Origin: Labia minor
Taxonomy: Eukaryota; Arthropoda; Insecta; Dermaptera; Spongiphoridae
Direction of reading: 5' to 3'
Length of the DNA stretch: 64,000 nucleotides
Assembly (NCBI GenBank): GCA_963082975.1
Contig: OY720349.1
Span: forward strand, 61,316,501-61,380,500
Made by a program: the position numbers and the translations under genes. Shown here in pieces: positions 47,000 through 58,413 of the stretch (positions are counted from its first letter, which is position 1; the number at the start of each line of letters is the position of its first letter). The notes beneath the pieces are model-generated. The model made no database searches and was not told where the DNA came from. It saw only the letters and a program-made list of their open reading frames with translations.

Positions 47000-49976
47000 T
47001 TTTTATATAAATCGAGATATGTATTTTAAATGATTCAAATCGGGTGTTTTACAGGGTTCATAACAATAAATTTATTAACATAGTGTTTATATTTGATTTA
47101 TGATTTACTTTGCCTTTTAGATGCTAATTTGGAAAAGCAACTATACCCATTAAATTCCGGATTACCACAAATCCAAATATATTATATAAAGAGGATCTCT
47201 TTAAAGAATAATTTAATAATATGAGAATTATATATATCGCATCTAAAATTTTTAAGTTGAAAGAATTGAGTTTACCAATAGAAAGATGCGCTATCATTAT
47301 CATGTTGAGATTGAAAATTTTATAGACCACCCTTGTAACTATTTCTATCTAATTTTTATAAGAATGGATAAGTACTGGAGTTCAAGGTTATAACTACCCA
47401 CACAATACAATATATTATATATTTAATAAATAATTACATATAACTGTAATTCCATTATTTTACCTATTGACTTTCTGTACATTTAGCTAATATTTACATT
47501 TATCTTATTATCTAAATTATTATTTTTAATTTTTTTGACATCTTAGTGACATTTGAATCCTTAAGTTCTATAGATGTGATTATACTCGGTATTTTATATA
47601 TACATGTGTACATATATAAATTAGGAATTTTAAAAATATTAATTAGCATCTGCCTCACATATTTTTAATTTTTATTTAATGTTTTATATTTTATTTATAT
47701 TCCAGATATCTTATATATATAGTAAACATGTAAGGTGAGATATAATAAGTTTATTTGACAGAAGTCTCATATGATACAAAAAGAACAGATAGAAATTAAT
47801 GATAAATGAATAAAAAGCACAAATATGTACCTACAAATCTTGAGAAAAGGTGATAAGAACGTCCAAAGAAATTTCTGAAATAAATTTATTTATAAGAATA
47901 ATTGTTATTATATTTAATTATTTTTCATAAATATTATTATTATTATTAAATAATTTAACTATATTTATACAATTATATTTTAATTAACATATTTTTAATT
48001 AATTTGTTTATTAAGTTGAATTATTGGAATCAGAAAAATCCCATCATCATTATTTTTTTAAATTTAAAAAAATTTTCAATAATATAAATACATTAATTTA
48101 TTTCAATATTTAATATTAAATTTCAAGAAATAAATGAATTCAAATTTAGATTTTTCATTAATCACATGTAATATGGACCACATTAATTTTTGAAATCCAA
48201 TTTAAATGTATTTCTTCCATTTATTTAATTAATAAATAATAAGTAATTTAAATTAAATAATTTATTTTTAAAGAATCGTTTTAATTAATTTAGTAAAATT
48301 ATGTTTATTTGGTAAATTATTAATAAAACAAAGATTTAATTATCTTAAATTATTATTATATCAAAAGATATTGAGGGTTTGTTTTTTAAAAAATATATAT
48401 TATAAATATATATATATAGGGTTATTCAGAAGAAGTAACAGATTTCAAACTTTTATTTCTTTTCAACTACAAAAGATAGAAACAAATTTGATAAGGCACT
48501 TTTTTATGTATTCAATAGGAATACCATGTATTACTCAACAAATATCAAAAGGTGGGCATACATCAGCTTCAACAATTTAAAGTCGTAGATTTTCAAGAGG
48601 GTCACGCATAGAGGGGATAAAACACGAGCTTTTTACGTGCTTGCAAAAACATCTTGTGCAGACGATATTTCATAACTCATCTTATTTTATTTTCAAATAC
48701 AACCATCGCTTATTAATTTTCAATGCCACTAGTAAATTCATCTGCTTGTGTTGTTATTAAACTGACCGCAAAAGCACGTTAAAATTCAATAATAGAATAT
48801 TTCTAAAAATACTTTTACTTGTTGTGAATCGTTTTACTAAATGACAATGCGACAGCAATTGAAACTTCTACCCATATAAATATGTTTTCTAAATCCATCT
48901 TTTGTCATTATATTTTTTTGATTTGTATATTTACTGACCCATGTTGATTAATTAATTAAAAAAAACAATATAAATAAATTTTTCATGCAAATGAGATTTA
49001 TATAGATCGATTTTTCATCTCAAAAAGGGAATTTTATAAAGGCATAAAATAGATATTTCCAATTTATGCATGTATAATAAGATTATATATAGATTATGTA
49101 TAAATCCTGTGATTAAAATTAAATAAGATAAATAAAGGTGCACTTATTCGATTATCGATTAATAAATTAAATAATAAAAATAAAAAATATCATTCTTTGA
49201 TTATCTTCTCATTAACATATAGTAAAAAAAGTGAAGGTCTGGCAAGATCTTGATACGATTCCAATCTCGTATGTTATTATTATCATTTATGCTATTATGA
49301 AATTTTTATTTTAAATTTAACTATCTTAATTAGTTAAATAAGTTATTTTTTGCCTTTATGTAATTTTTGTTTAATATTATATTTTTATTTCACCTTATTA
49401 CTTAATATAATTGGGAATGAATGTATAAATTCATTTAAAATTATTTTAAAATAAAATCAAAAGAGTAGTTTTGAACCTATAGGATAGTAAAAATATTCTT
49501 ATGATAAAATTCGTAATAAACCCTTTCATTGAGAAAATTTACTCGGGTTCCCCGATTGTTGATATGGAGCATCATCTAGTCTAGAAGAAAGCTATAGGAC
49601 TTGATATTCATAGCTTCACAGTTAATCAATTTTTTTAGATAATATTTTTTCTCTTCTCTTTGATATTCTTGAGGCCTTCCTTCCTCACGTAGCGTGCTCG
49701 CGTCCCCTGTGATATCTTCTACACTCCAAAATATATTTACCTGGACTGGCGGGCTATTTGTTGTTTAAAGGACTTCTAAATCGAAATCAGATAAATTTTA
49801 ATTATTTTTTTAATAAATTTCTTCATTATTCTTTAAAATTATTATAATTTATAATTGTTTTAATAAAATATTTAGTATTTTAATATAAAATTTGATACTT
49901 TTAAAAGATCAAAATACAAAGGAAATATTTATTCTTTTTAAATTCCATCTACTATACAAGTTGAAGTCTTTATTTT
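47000..49976. other. Intergenic, A/T-rich, no gene recognised
   Basis: About 3 kb. Two less A/T-rich patches stand out: 48420-48680 and 49500-49745 (TCACGTAGCGTGCTCGCGTC, and CATCTAGTCTAGAAG at about 49572). Neither contains a readable protein motif. The rest is low-complexity A/T sequence. Confidence 0.4.
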
Positions 49977-50227
49977 TTTATTGTTCAATTAAATCCAAAC
50001 ATTATACATTAATTCAGCGATGCTCAACGCGTGGAGCGCCACCCTCTGGGGGGGGCCGTAATAATATTCAAGAGAAAATATGTTTTAAAAAATTGAATAA
50101 CTACTTGAAAATTAAACACGCATACATATTTTGTTACTTTTATTAATGTCTTTTTAATTTTTTTAATGATTAATTTTATGATTTCAAAACCCCGGTATCT
50201 GACCGTGGAAATGAGCATCTTCTAGAC
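49977..50227 (+). repeat. Repeat family E, copy 1 (inverse of 61977-62233)
   Basis: About 250 bases with GATGCTCAACGCGTGGAGCG, CCACCCTCTGG, a G run and then A/T-rich DNA to TTCTAGAC. It is the inverse of the copy near 62.1 kb along its whole length, including AAACATTATACATTAATTCA at its left. It looks like one end of a hAT-type element. Confidence 0.7.
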
Positions 50228-50236
50228 TAGGGGTGA

Positions 50237-50880
50237 TCAACCTTTTTTATTAAAGGGCCTAACGAAAGTTCGACATTTCTTGTCGGGCTGAAGACAAAAT
50301 AAAAACAACTTAATAATACATTCTTCTTCTTCTTTATGCAGTTTCCTTTTCTTTATTTCATTTAAAACCTCCATCTTTTTCTCCATTCTTTTTAGGACTT
50401 CTAAGTTGGAGATTTTCTGCATCCAAGAAATCCTGTGCGTTCTTCTATAAGTCCACATTTCAAAGACCAATAGTACAGTATTGGAAAGACATAGAATCTT
50501 AACATTCGGGTTCTCAGGTCTAAATCTAAGTTTAAGTCACAGCTACACAGCAACTTTTTCATTTTTCTAAAGGTAACATGCGAATTTTGATTTCAGCTGA
50601 GTAATCAACGTCGCAGCTGACATTTGTACCCAAGTAGGTATATTTTCTGACTCATTCCAGCTGTTCTCCATCCACGCACAAGCATTCCCTTGGGACCTCA
50701 TTTTTTGTTACCATCATGTACTTTGTCTTTTTCGTGTTAAGGGTGAGACCAAAGTGGCGGCTAATTGTGACGACATTGCTCAGCATCACCTGAAGAACTT
50801 GCATATTTTCCGCTAGTAAAACCGTTAATATATCATTAAACCTTAAATATTTAATGAACAATTCATTTAATACCTCCATG
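50237..50880 (-). pseudogene. Non-LTR retrotransposon reverse transcriptase, C-terminal remnant
   Basis: On the minus strand an RT fragment is readable. LRFNDILTVLLAENMQ corresponds to the catalytic RxADDTVLLAEN block, with the ADD motif decayed to N-D-I. FGLTLNTKKTKYMMVTK comes next. After damaged frames with YTYLGTNV and DYSAEIKIRM comes FEMWTYRRTHRISWMQKISN, then LEVLKRM, the end of the ORF2 protein. At least one frameshift and a stop separate the two halves. It cannot be active. Confidence 0.85.
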
Positions 50881-51154
50881 TCTCTTTCAAGGTGTCATAA
50901 AATAGTTTTATTGTTGTAGTGATTATTATAATATGTATTGTAATGATTTTTTTTGTATATGGGTGGATTTCGACAGGGGAAAATTTAAGAAAAAGAAGGG
51001 TTGGTCTCGAATGTTTAATGGAAAATGTAGACTTTGAATCGGCGTGAACTGACCTCGAGATCTAGACAAAAAAAAAGATTTATAGATTTAGATTTTTTTT
51101 TTTAAAAAAATTATTGAATTTAAAAATGTAGATAAAAAAATTTTAGATAAAGAT

Positions 51155-51545
51155 GATCCATTAAAAATTATCAAAAAAACAATTCTGGTTAAAAAACAAA
51201 TTTTTTAAATTATTGGAAAAAAAATAAAAAACAAACAAAACAATCCTTTTTGAAAAACAATATATTTTTTATACTGTAGCCGGTCCTTTCGTAGGAGATA
51301 GCCCGTGGACGACCGAGTGAAGTGTAATGGTCCTTTTTCTCTTCCCTCAAAGACCGTGTTCTCTCGACGGTAGCCCACGAACGAATGTCCTTGTCTGACT
51401 TTTCAACAACTAGTATCTTCAGGGGAAACGTATTACAATAATCTCTTCCAATGAAAATAAATTTATATTTAAAAAAATAAATTTTATTTTTAACGGATTA
51501 ATGATATTTTTGGAATATCATTACAGTATATATTTAACTTAACTG
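51155..51545 (+). repeat. Repeat family D, uninterrupted copy
   Basis: It matches 412-533 and 1173-1380 in one continuous run: AATCCTTTTTGAAAAACA, GAGATAGCCCGTGGACGACC, TCTCGACGGTAGCCCACGAA, TTCAGGGGAAACGTATTAC. It gives the state of the site before family A inserted in the other copy. Confidence 0.75.
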
Positions 51546-52660
51546 AAATCAAGAGTGGCCCGCAAAGTGTTTAGGATACCAATAAAATTATTTTGTACAT
51601 TATGCTTGGCGGGCCGCACAAATTTGTTCGGTTCTAGACCAAGAGCAGCGCGAATTTTTTCTAACGCCCCCATTTTTTCTTCCAAGTAAAAACCCTTTCA
51701 GATATTTTTGAAGGGTTTAATATGACGATGATAATAAATACAAGAAAAATTTACATTTTATTTTAAAAAATAAATAATATTTTTTCTATTTTTTTATGTA
51801 AAAGATTAATTTTTATAAAATATTTTTTAAGTACATAATGGCAATGGTTGTAACCTTTTTGTGTATTTTGAAGGTTAGGCTAGTTATAGGATACATTCAT
51901 TACATTTTATTTTATTAATAATTTCTCCTCAAATATAATTTTTAATTTTCTTGGCTATTATTCAATTGAACTCTCGAGATTATAATATTATTTTATTTAT
52001 AATACACACTTTTGATTTTAATGCTGATACTATGTGTATATGTATATTATGTAAATAATAAAAATATTTTTTTATTTTAGGATGATTTTTTTTTTTAATA
52101 AATTTTTTGGTAATAATATTTTATTAAAGAAATTTGACATATTATTCAATATATATAACTTTTATTTCTTTCTAAATAAATAATAATTGTAACTTATTCT
52201 ATCGTATTTAAATTAAAAAAAGAATAAAATTCAAAATATTCATTATTATTGTATACATTTTATTGTAAGCGAGGAGTGCGATGAAAATTATGATTGATTA
52301 CATGAACGCGAATACAGAAAGGTTAAGAAACGCTGTGTTAATCTGTTTTTTTTTATTAATATCAAGAATAACCTTCAGATATCAACCTTTGATATTTAAA
52401 AATATTAATAAATTTATGTCATATTATTTTATATACTAGGTAGATCTGACAGTAAGTATATATGGTAAAACGAGATAAATTGAAATAAATTATTATTAGA
52501 ATCTAAACTTAAAACTTTCGTTTATTTTATTTGAATGGAAAATGTCTTTCTCATTGGAGTTGAATATATCGATTGTTTAAATATGAATTTTTTTTTTTTT
52601 GGCTTTTTCGGAATATATCACCATTTAGCCAGCTTTCTCAGATTTGTTTATTTATTTATT
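51546..52660. other. Intergenic with a hAT-like G/C patch
   Basis: The patch 51550-51660 (GTGGCCCGCAAAGTG, GGCGGGCCGCAC, then TTCTAGAC at 51632-51639) resembles a hAT end. Its possible partner is TAGGGGTGATCAACC at 50228, also preceded by TTCTAGAC. The rest is A/T-rich with nothing recognised. The plus-strand frame 52535-52807 is not convincing. Confidence 0.4.
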
Positions 52661-52667
52661 TTTTTTA

Positions 52668-52745
52668 TATTTATATATCGATGCACTCGGCGAGGTTTGA
52701 ACCCTCGAACTCGAGTTGGCGGACCGGTCACTAAATATGAATTTA
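52668..52745 (-). repeat. tRNA-derived SINE fragment
   Basis: On the minus strand CGAGG-GTTCAAA-CCTCG forms a perfect five-pair T-arm with a 7-base loop and contains a B-box-like GGTTCAAACC. It is followed by GCCGAGTGCATCGATATATA and an A/T-rich tail with AAATAAATAAA. There is no matching acceptor stem or anticodon arm upstream, so it is not a functional tRNA. The wording is like arthropod tRNA-derived SINEs. Confidence 0.55.
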
Positions 52746-54401
52746 TAAATTATAAAAAAGGAAAAAAAATAAGACAAAAATGTATGTTTACAAACAAATA
52801 TAACTAATTCCTTTTAATTAAGTATTTCTTAATTTATTCGATCATATTATTATTAGAAAAATACTGTTTCTTAAATCTTTAAGATTGCTCATACTCATTT
52901 CATACCTCTTAAGAGATATATAAGATTTTATCGAAAGTTTTTTTGAAACTATTACCTTAAATTTTCTAAGACATTTCTTATATAATGTGTTGAAGGTGTA
53001 CAAATGGTTCTAAAATAATGTAGGCTTTCTTCAACTGCCGAATAGTGGATTATCTAATTCTCTTTCTTGAGTGCCATCCTAAAATTTTGATTATTCATTC
53101 AACATTCATTTCCTGAAAATTAATCAACAAATAATTTATTTATTTATTTCAAAAATGTGATCATTAATAGAAATATATTTAAATAAACAATATATATTCC
53201 TATGATGAGTACTTAAAAAAAAAATAAAAAAAATAATTTTAATTATAACTCTCTTATAAATATTTAACTCATAATAATTATACTATGGTACTACTCATTT
53301 TATTATATATTCTTCTTCAAAAGTTAAAAAATTATATATATAGATATATATTATATATCCATCTACCTTATATATACGAGTATATACATCTGTCTTATAA
53401 AAAATTTTTTTAAATTCTAAAAAATAATTTGATGAAATTGAATTTTTTACAATAATTTTTTAAACTTTGCAATTATTTGATTAAAAATATTTTATGAATT
53501 TAAAATTTCTTAAAAAATCATTACATTTGAATAGTGATTTTAATGTTATTAAATTGTAAGTTAAATTCAAACATTTTAAATAGTCTCTTTTTAAATATTT
53601 AACTCTTTTTATTATTTTTTTCAACTTTATAATTTTTGTAAATTTGAAGAGGTTTTCGTTTTAAAGTTCCCATTTAGGATAGAGGATATGAATATATTTC
53701 TAAAGTTGTTTATAATTTTGTTTATTTTAAACCGTTTTTTTTATTTTTGATGTAGATAAAATTTATTTATTAAAATTAATTTAAAATTAAAATGTAAGTT
53801 TTTATGTAACTAAAAAATATATAACATTTATTTTCATATAATTTAATAGAAATTTTATGGATACATTCGATTTTCACCCACTAAAATCACTTCCCGTATG
53901 AATCTCTGACCCTTAATCCTTCGGGGATTTTACGAAAGACAATTTCTTCATGGGATCAAAATATATATTTTTATTAATAATAAATTTTTTAAGCATAATG
54001 TATTTTTAAAATTAATCTATTATACAATTATTTTACTTAATTTTTTCTTACAATTCATGCTCCAACAAAGTTTATAGAAGAGTGGAATCTGTGTGATTGA
54101 TTTTTCCAATATATATATAAATATATTCATTGGATTTGTGAATTGTAAAATCTGAAAAAGCAGTACTTTCAAACCTAAACATATTAAACAAGAATGTTAT
54201 ATTATATTTGTAAATTACTTTATTTGTATTATATCTGTACTTAACTTTAAACTAAAAAAATACATTATAATACTATTTTTACATTCAATGAAAATTTTGG
54301 TTATTCCAAATAGATCTAATTTTTTTGAGCAAAAACCGTTTCCCCCGCCTGCAAATCGCCAATTTTAAAATCTGGTTACCTTACTTAAGTTCCCTTGATA
54401 T
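52746..54401. other. Intergenic, A/T-rich, nothing recognised
   Basis: No coding frame or repeat boundary. Confidence 0.4.
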
Positions 54402-54408
54402 ATAATAA

Positions 54409-55276
54409 CAGTGGCGCAACCAGGATTTGATCCTGGGGGGGGGGGGGTGACTGGTGTGTGCCCCCCCCCCCCCCGAGCTCTCTCAAAGACAAATTTTCAA
54501 TAAGTTTTTTTTAAATTTAAATATTTAAAAATGTTTTGTAAATGAAACATTGATTTTACAAAATCTGGCAAAAACATTTAATTTTTGTATTTTATTTACT
54601 CGTATTCACAGTTTTAGAAAGAAAATGTTTTTTGCAGCTATAAGTAGATATCATTTTAGCTTTCCTCATGGATAGCTTATACGATGATCGCAAAATTTTG
54701 CTCCGAGATTTTTTGAGATCTCCACTTTTCAGACGGTTCTGAAACCAAACCAAATGCAAAAGTATTTAAGAATTAATTAACTAATTTAAAAAAAATTCAA
54801 ATCTTACCTTCTTTCTTATTTTGAAAAATATCTGTAATAAGTCTTCGCTTAACTTTGCATCATAATTTTTATGAAATTAGCAATTAATGTATTAATAATA
54901 AAAAATATTTAGAATTTGAGTAATATTTTTATTTAATTTATATTTAAATAATAGTCAAATTTCACAATCTTCTAGTAATCTTATATTAAGTCTTTTGTTT
55001 TTTTATGATTTAGGAGAAATAATAAAATAATTTTTTTATTTCTTATATTAAATTCTTTACGAAAAAATAAGCAATTTTTATTTTTGTTAAAAATTTTTTA
55101 AAATAAAATAAACTTAAAGTTTTACTTTAAGAATTTTTTTTTCTTTTCTATTTATCATAATATAGTACATTATGTACTGTACATAATGTTATATAATATA
55201 TAGCAATTTGAATTTTTTTTCTCTTCTGGTGGGGGGGGGATTAAAACCTTAAAAAAAAACCCTGGTTGCGCCACTG
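54409..55276. mobile_element. Non-autonomous DNA transposon with CAGTGGCGCAACCAGG ends
   Basis: Inverse ends CAGTGGCGCAACCAGG and CCTGGTTGCGCCACTG, 868 bases apart, flanked by ATAATAA on both sides (54402-54408, 55277-55283). The CAGTGGCG start is typical of hAT-like ends, although the visible duplication is 7 rather than 8 bases. Near the left end is a run of 13 G (54435-54447) followed by 14 C (54461-54474), which can form a hairpin. A second G run lies near 55230. No transposase is left. Confidence 0.85.
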
Positions 55277-55283
55277 ATAATAA

Positions 55284-56485
55284 GCAAAAACAATAATAAA
55301 TTATAATCGTGACTATTCTAAACAATTAAAAATTTGTATATATATATAAATTTGTACTAGTTGATTTTTAAGAATTGACATTAAAATAATAAGTAAATAT
55401 CAATTAATATCAAATAATCTAATTTTAAAAATATGTTAAAAAAGATAATTTATTATATAATATTAATGCGAATAATTGAAATTAGATATATAAGTAATAT
55501 GTTATATATATATTATATTAATTATACAATTAATAATAATTGTCGATACTTTAATTTGAATTTCATTTTATATTTTGTATTAATTAATTGAAAAATTATA
55601 ATGTTTTCACCAACTTTTTCGGAATAATAATGAAAGTCATTGAACTCTAAAGAAAGAAGAGTTTTACCGAATATAGTAATTATCTTTTTTAATGTCTGAT
55701 AAATAATACTATTTTAAAGATTTTTTGTAGTATGAAACAATTCTTTATTTTTATTTTATACTAGACTTAACCAATGGATATAGTTTACCTTGTGAAAAAT
55801 TTTTATATATATTTATGAAGTCCAGAAGACCATTATATTTAATAGTAATTTTATTAATTTGACATTTTTCATGTAATTGTGATAATTCTATTGAACATCC
55901 TGACAAAAAACAAAAAAAAAAACGTATAAAATAATATTAATTATAATGTTTTTATCTAAGAGAAAAGAATTTCATTACTTTTTTGTACATAATCTAAATA
56001 ATTTAAAATTAATTATCTTTTGTGATCTTCAGTAATAAATTTTAATAAAAGTTGAATAGATAAAATATACTTAATAATATATGATTTACTTATCAAGAGT
56101 TTGCATGTGAAAAGAAAATGATTTTTATAAGTACCACTTAATATTAATTTCCGATTGATATAAGTTTATGTCATATAGTAAAATTGTTTTATTACATGAT
56201 TCACATTCATATTTATCTTTTATTATCATTTAACTATATATGGAATTTCTATTGACCAGCGTGTTTGTATAAATAATGATTTTTTAATGAGAATAAACGA
56301 TTACCAATTTCAATCTTCAATCCGCCAAACATAAAGACAGGATGTCATCGCTTATTTCATGTGTAAAAACAAAATTACTTTTATAGGATAAAATACTTGT
56401 TTATTTACTATATTGCAACAATTTTCAGTATACCCTCCGTATGTATTTAAATAATAGTGTAACCACCTTCTATATAATGATATAT
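55284..56485. other. Intergenic, A/T-rich, nothing recognised
   Basis: No coding frame or repeat boundary. Confidence 0.4.
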
Positions 56486-57657
56486 TAAGTTGTTCGAAAA
56501 GTAATTTCGCTTTTTTCTGACAAAGGGTTTGTAATGTTTTTGCACCTAACTTCACACCACAGACCATACCCATATATATATTTTGAGAGATGAAATAATA
56601 AGGGTTGTGTGTAGAGAAGAAATTAAAGTAATTTTAGTAATAGTTTTTGGTTTGTACTCTTTTTAATCTGAGAGCATTTTCGCCATATTTTACTTTTTTA
56701 TTATAGAAAAGGTAAGAATGCTGTTCAAGCCAGAAAAAGATTGACCCATGGAAAGGATGTATTGCCAGTACGCCAGTGCCAAAACTGGTTTGCAAAATTT
56801 CGATCTGACAATTTTGATGTTGAAGATGCACTACGATCCTTAAGGCCGGTTGAAGCTAATAGAGATGTGAAAAAGACACTAGTTGATGCAAATCGAAGAA
56901 TAATAACACGGGAGATCGGTGAGAGGTTAAATTTATCAAATTCAACTGTTTATCATTATTTAAAAGGGCTGGGTTTAACCTCAAAGCTCGATATATAATT
57001 CCCCATGTTAAAAGAAATTTGTGTCGTGGCGTAGATGTCTGTGATTCCCTTCTCAAACGTTATAAAAATAAAAATGATCCATTTTTGAGCTCATCATTAC
57101 TGGGGTGAAAAATAAGTTGTATACAACAAGAGATCATGAAGCAAAAAAGTTAAATCGGCTCAAACTATTTCGAAAGCCAATATCCATCAAAAAAGATGAT
57201 ATTGTCTGTTTGGTGATATTTTAAACAAATCGACTACTAGTCTACTGTCTTCAGTTGAGCAAACTGAATGATGCACTTCAACAAAAAGGACCAGAATTAA
57301 TCAACAGAAAGGGTGTAGTGTTCCATAATGCGAGACCTCATATAAGTTTGGTGTCTCTCCAATGGATTGAATGGAATACACTATCACACCCACCGTATTC
57401 TCCAGATCTGACGCCTTAGGATTATTATTTGTTTTTAATGTTTTTGACGAAAAAACCCTTTGCTTCAAATGAAGACGGATTAGTTTTTTGACACCAAGGA
57501 CAAAAAAATTTTATGAGCGTGGTATCATGCTACTATCAGAAAAGGTGTTTGACCAGAATGACCAATATATGATTTAATAAGATAATTATTCATTACTCGA
57601 AAATGATATTTCATTTTCACGAAAAAAAACGAAATGCCTTTACGAACGACCCAACAA
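56486..57657 (+). mobile_element. Mariner element, full length but decayed
   Basis: Imperfect inverse ends: AGTTGTTCGAAAAGTAATTTCG at the left without its outermost bases in agreement, and on the right the inverse of GTTGGGTCGTTCGTAAAGGC. The transposase is broken by many stops and shifts but readable in parts: KGKNAVQARK, CQNWFAKFRSDNFDVEDA (56741-56998), GERLNLSNSTVYHYLKGLG, and near 57390-57435 PPYSPDLTP, a stop, DYYLF with the third catalytic Asp. The size is near that of a complete mariner. This is a different lineage from the copies at 4.9, 14, 20.8 and 46 kb, and older. Confidence 0.8.
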
Positions 57658-57842
57658 CTTTACAGTTTCTAATATAAAATTTCATTTTTCCATTGAAATT
57701 TTACTCATAATCTTAGCATATTTTTAATAAAACTTGTTTAACTAAATCTAAAAAAAATTTCACTTGATATTTTTTATTTTAATTTCATGTTTAAATAGAT
57801 ATTAATTGTCAAAAAAAAATTATATTTTAAAAAAATAAATAC

Positions 57843-58145
57843 ATTCCTTTGTAGTGGTTGATCTCTGTTCATCATAATTAAATTTTGCTAATTCGTATTT
57901 AATTTTAAAGGAGTTCTATGTTGGGCTAAACGTAAATATTGTTTGTGAATAGAATTGCAGAGATCTGAAGGTATTAATTGGAAAGTATCAAAACTGAAAA
58001 ATAATTATAAAAATTACAATATATAATTGAAATTTAATAAATAGAAGAGGAAAAGTAATATTAAAAACCTACATGATTTTAAATGTTCTTTTGTGGAATG
58101 ATTTTAAATCTTGATGTTATTTTGGTAATCCAGAATTATAACAAT
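57843..58145 (-). pseudogene. Decayed alpha-glucosidase fragment
   Basis: 57843-57998 matches exon 3 of the GH31 gene at 40.2-44.5 kb (shared GGTTGATCTCTGTTCATCAT and TTTAATTTTAAAGGAGTTCT), but lacks about 20 bases near its 5' side and has frame-changing differences. 58072-58145 matches part of exon 2. The intron between them is kept but diverged. No other exons are found around it, so it is the remains of a further gene copy in the same orientation. Confidence 0.85.
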
Positions 58146-58413
58146 ATTATCACAATATTAGGTTGAAATTTAAAATATTTTTTCTTTAGATGGTAAAGTC
58201 AATATCAAATTTAGCAGTAATCAAATATTATTTATTCACAATGTGCTAATTAGATTCTGAACGATTTTCTTAATATTTTTAAATTATATGTATTTTATCA
58301 ATGTTATATAATATTATTTATAATAGATAAGTTTTTTTTAAGTACATTCCAAAATATGCTTTATTAATCTTGTAAATAATAATTAATGGTACACTCTATT
58401 TAGTTATCTACGG

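Noticed and set aside
50220-51639. A single hAT element bounded by TTCTAGAC duplications
   Set aside because: The left end TAGGGGTGATC has no inverse partner at the right boundary, and the interval contains unrelated LINE and family D pieces, so a single element could not be supported.
52668-52745. tRNA gene
   Set aside because: Only the T-arm is convincing. No acceptor pairing or anticodon arm can be drawn, and an A/T tail follows as in SINEs.
52535-52807. 90-codon plus-strand frame rich in Phe and Ile
   Set aside because: Composition follows local T-rich DNA and it runs through the SINE fragment.
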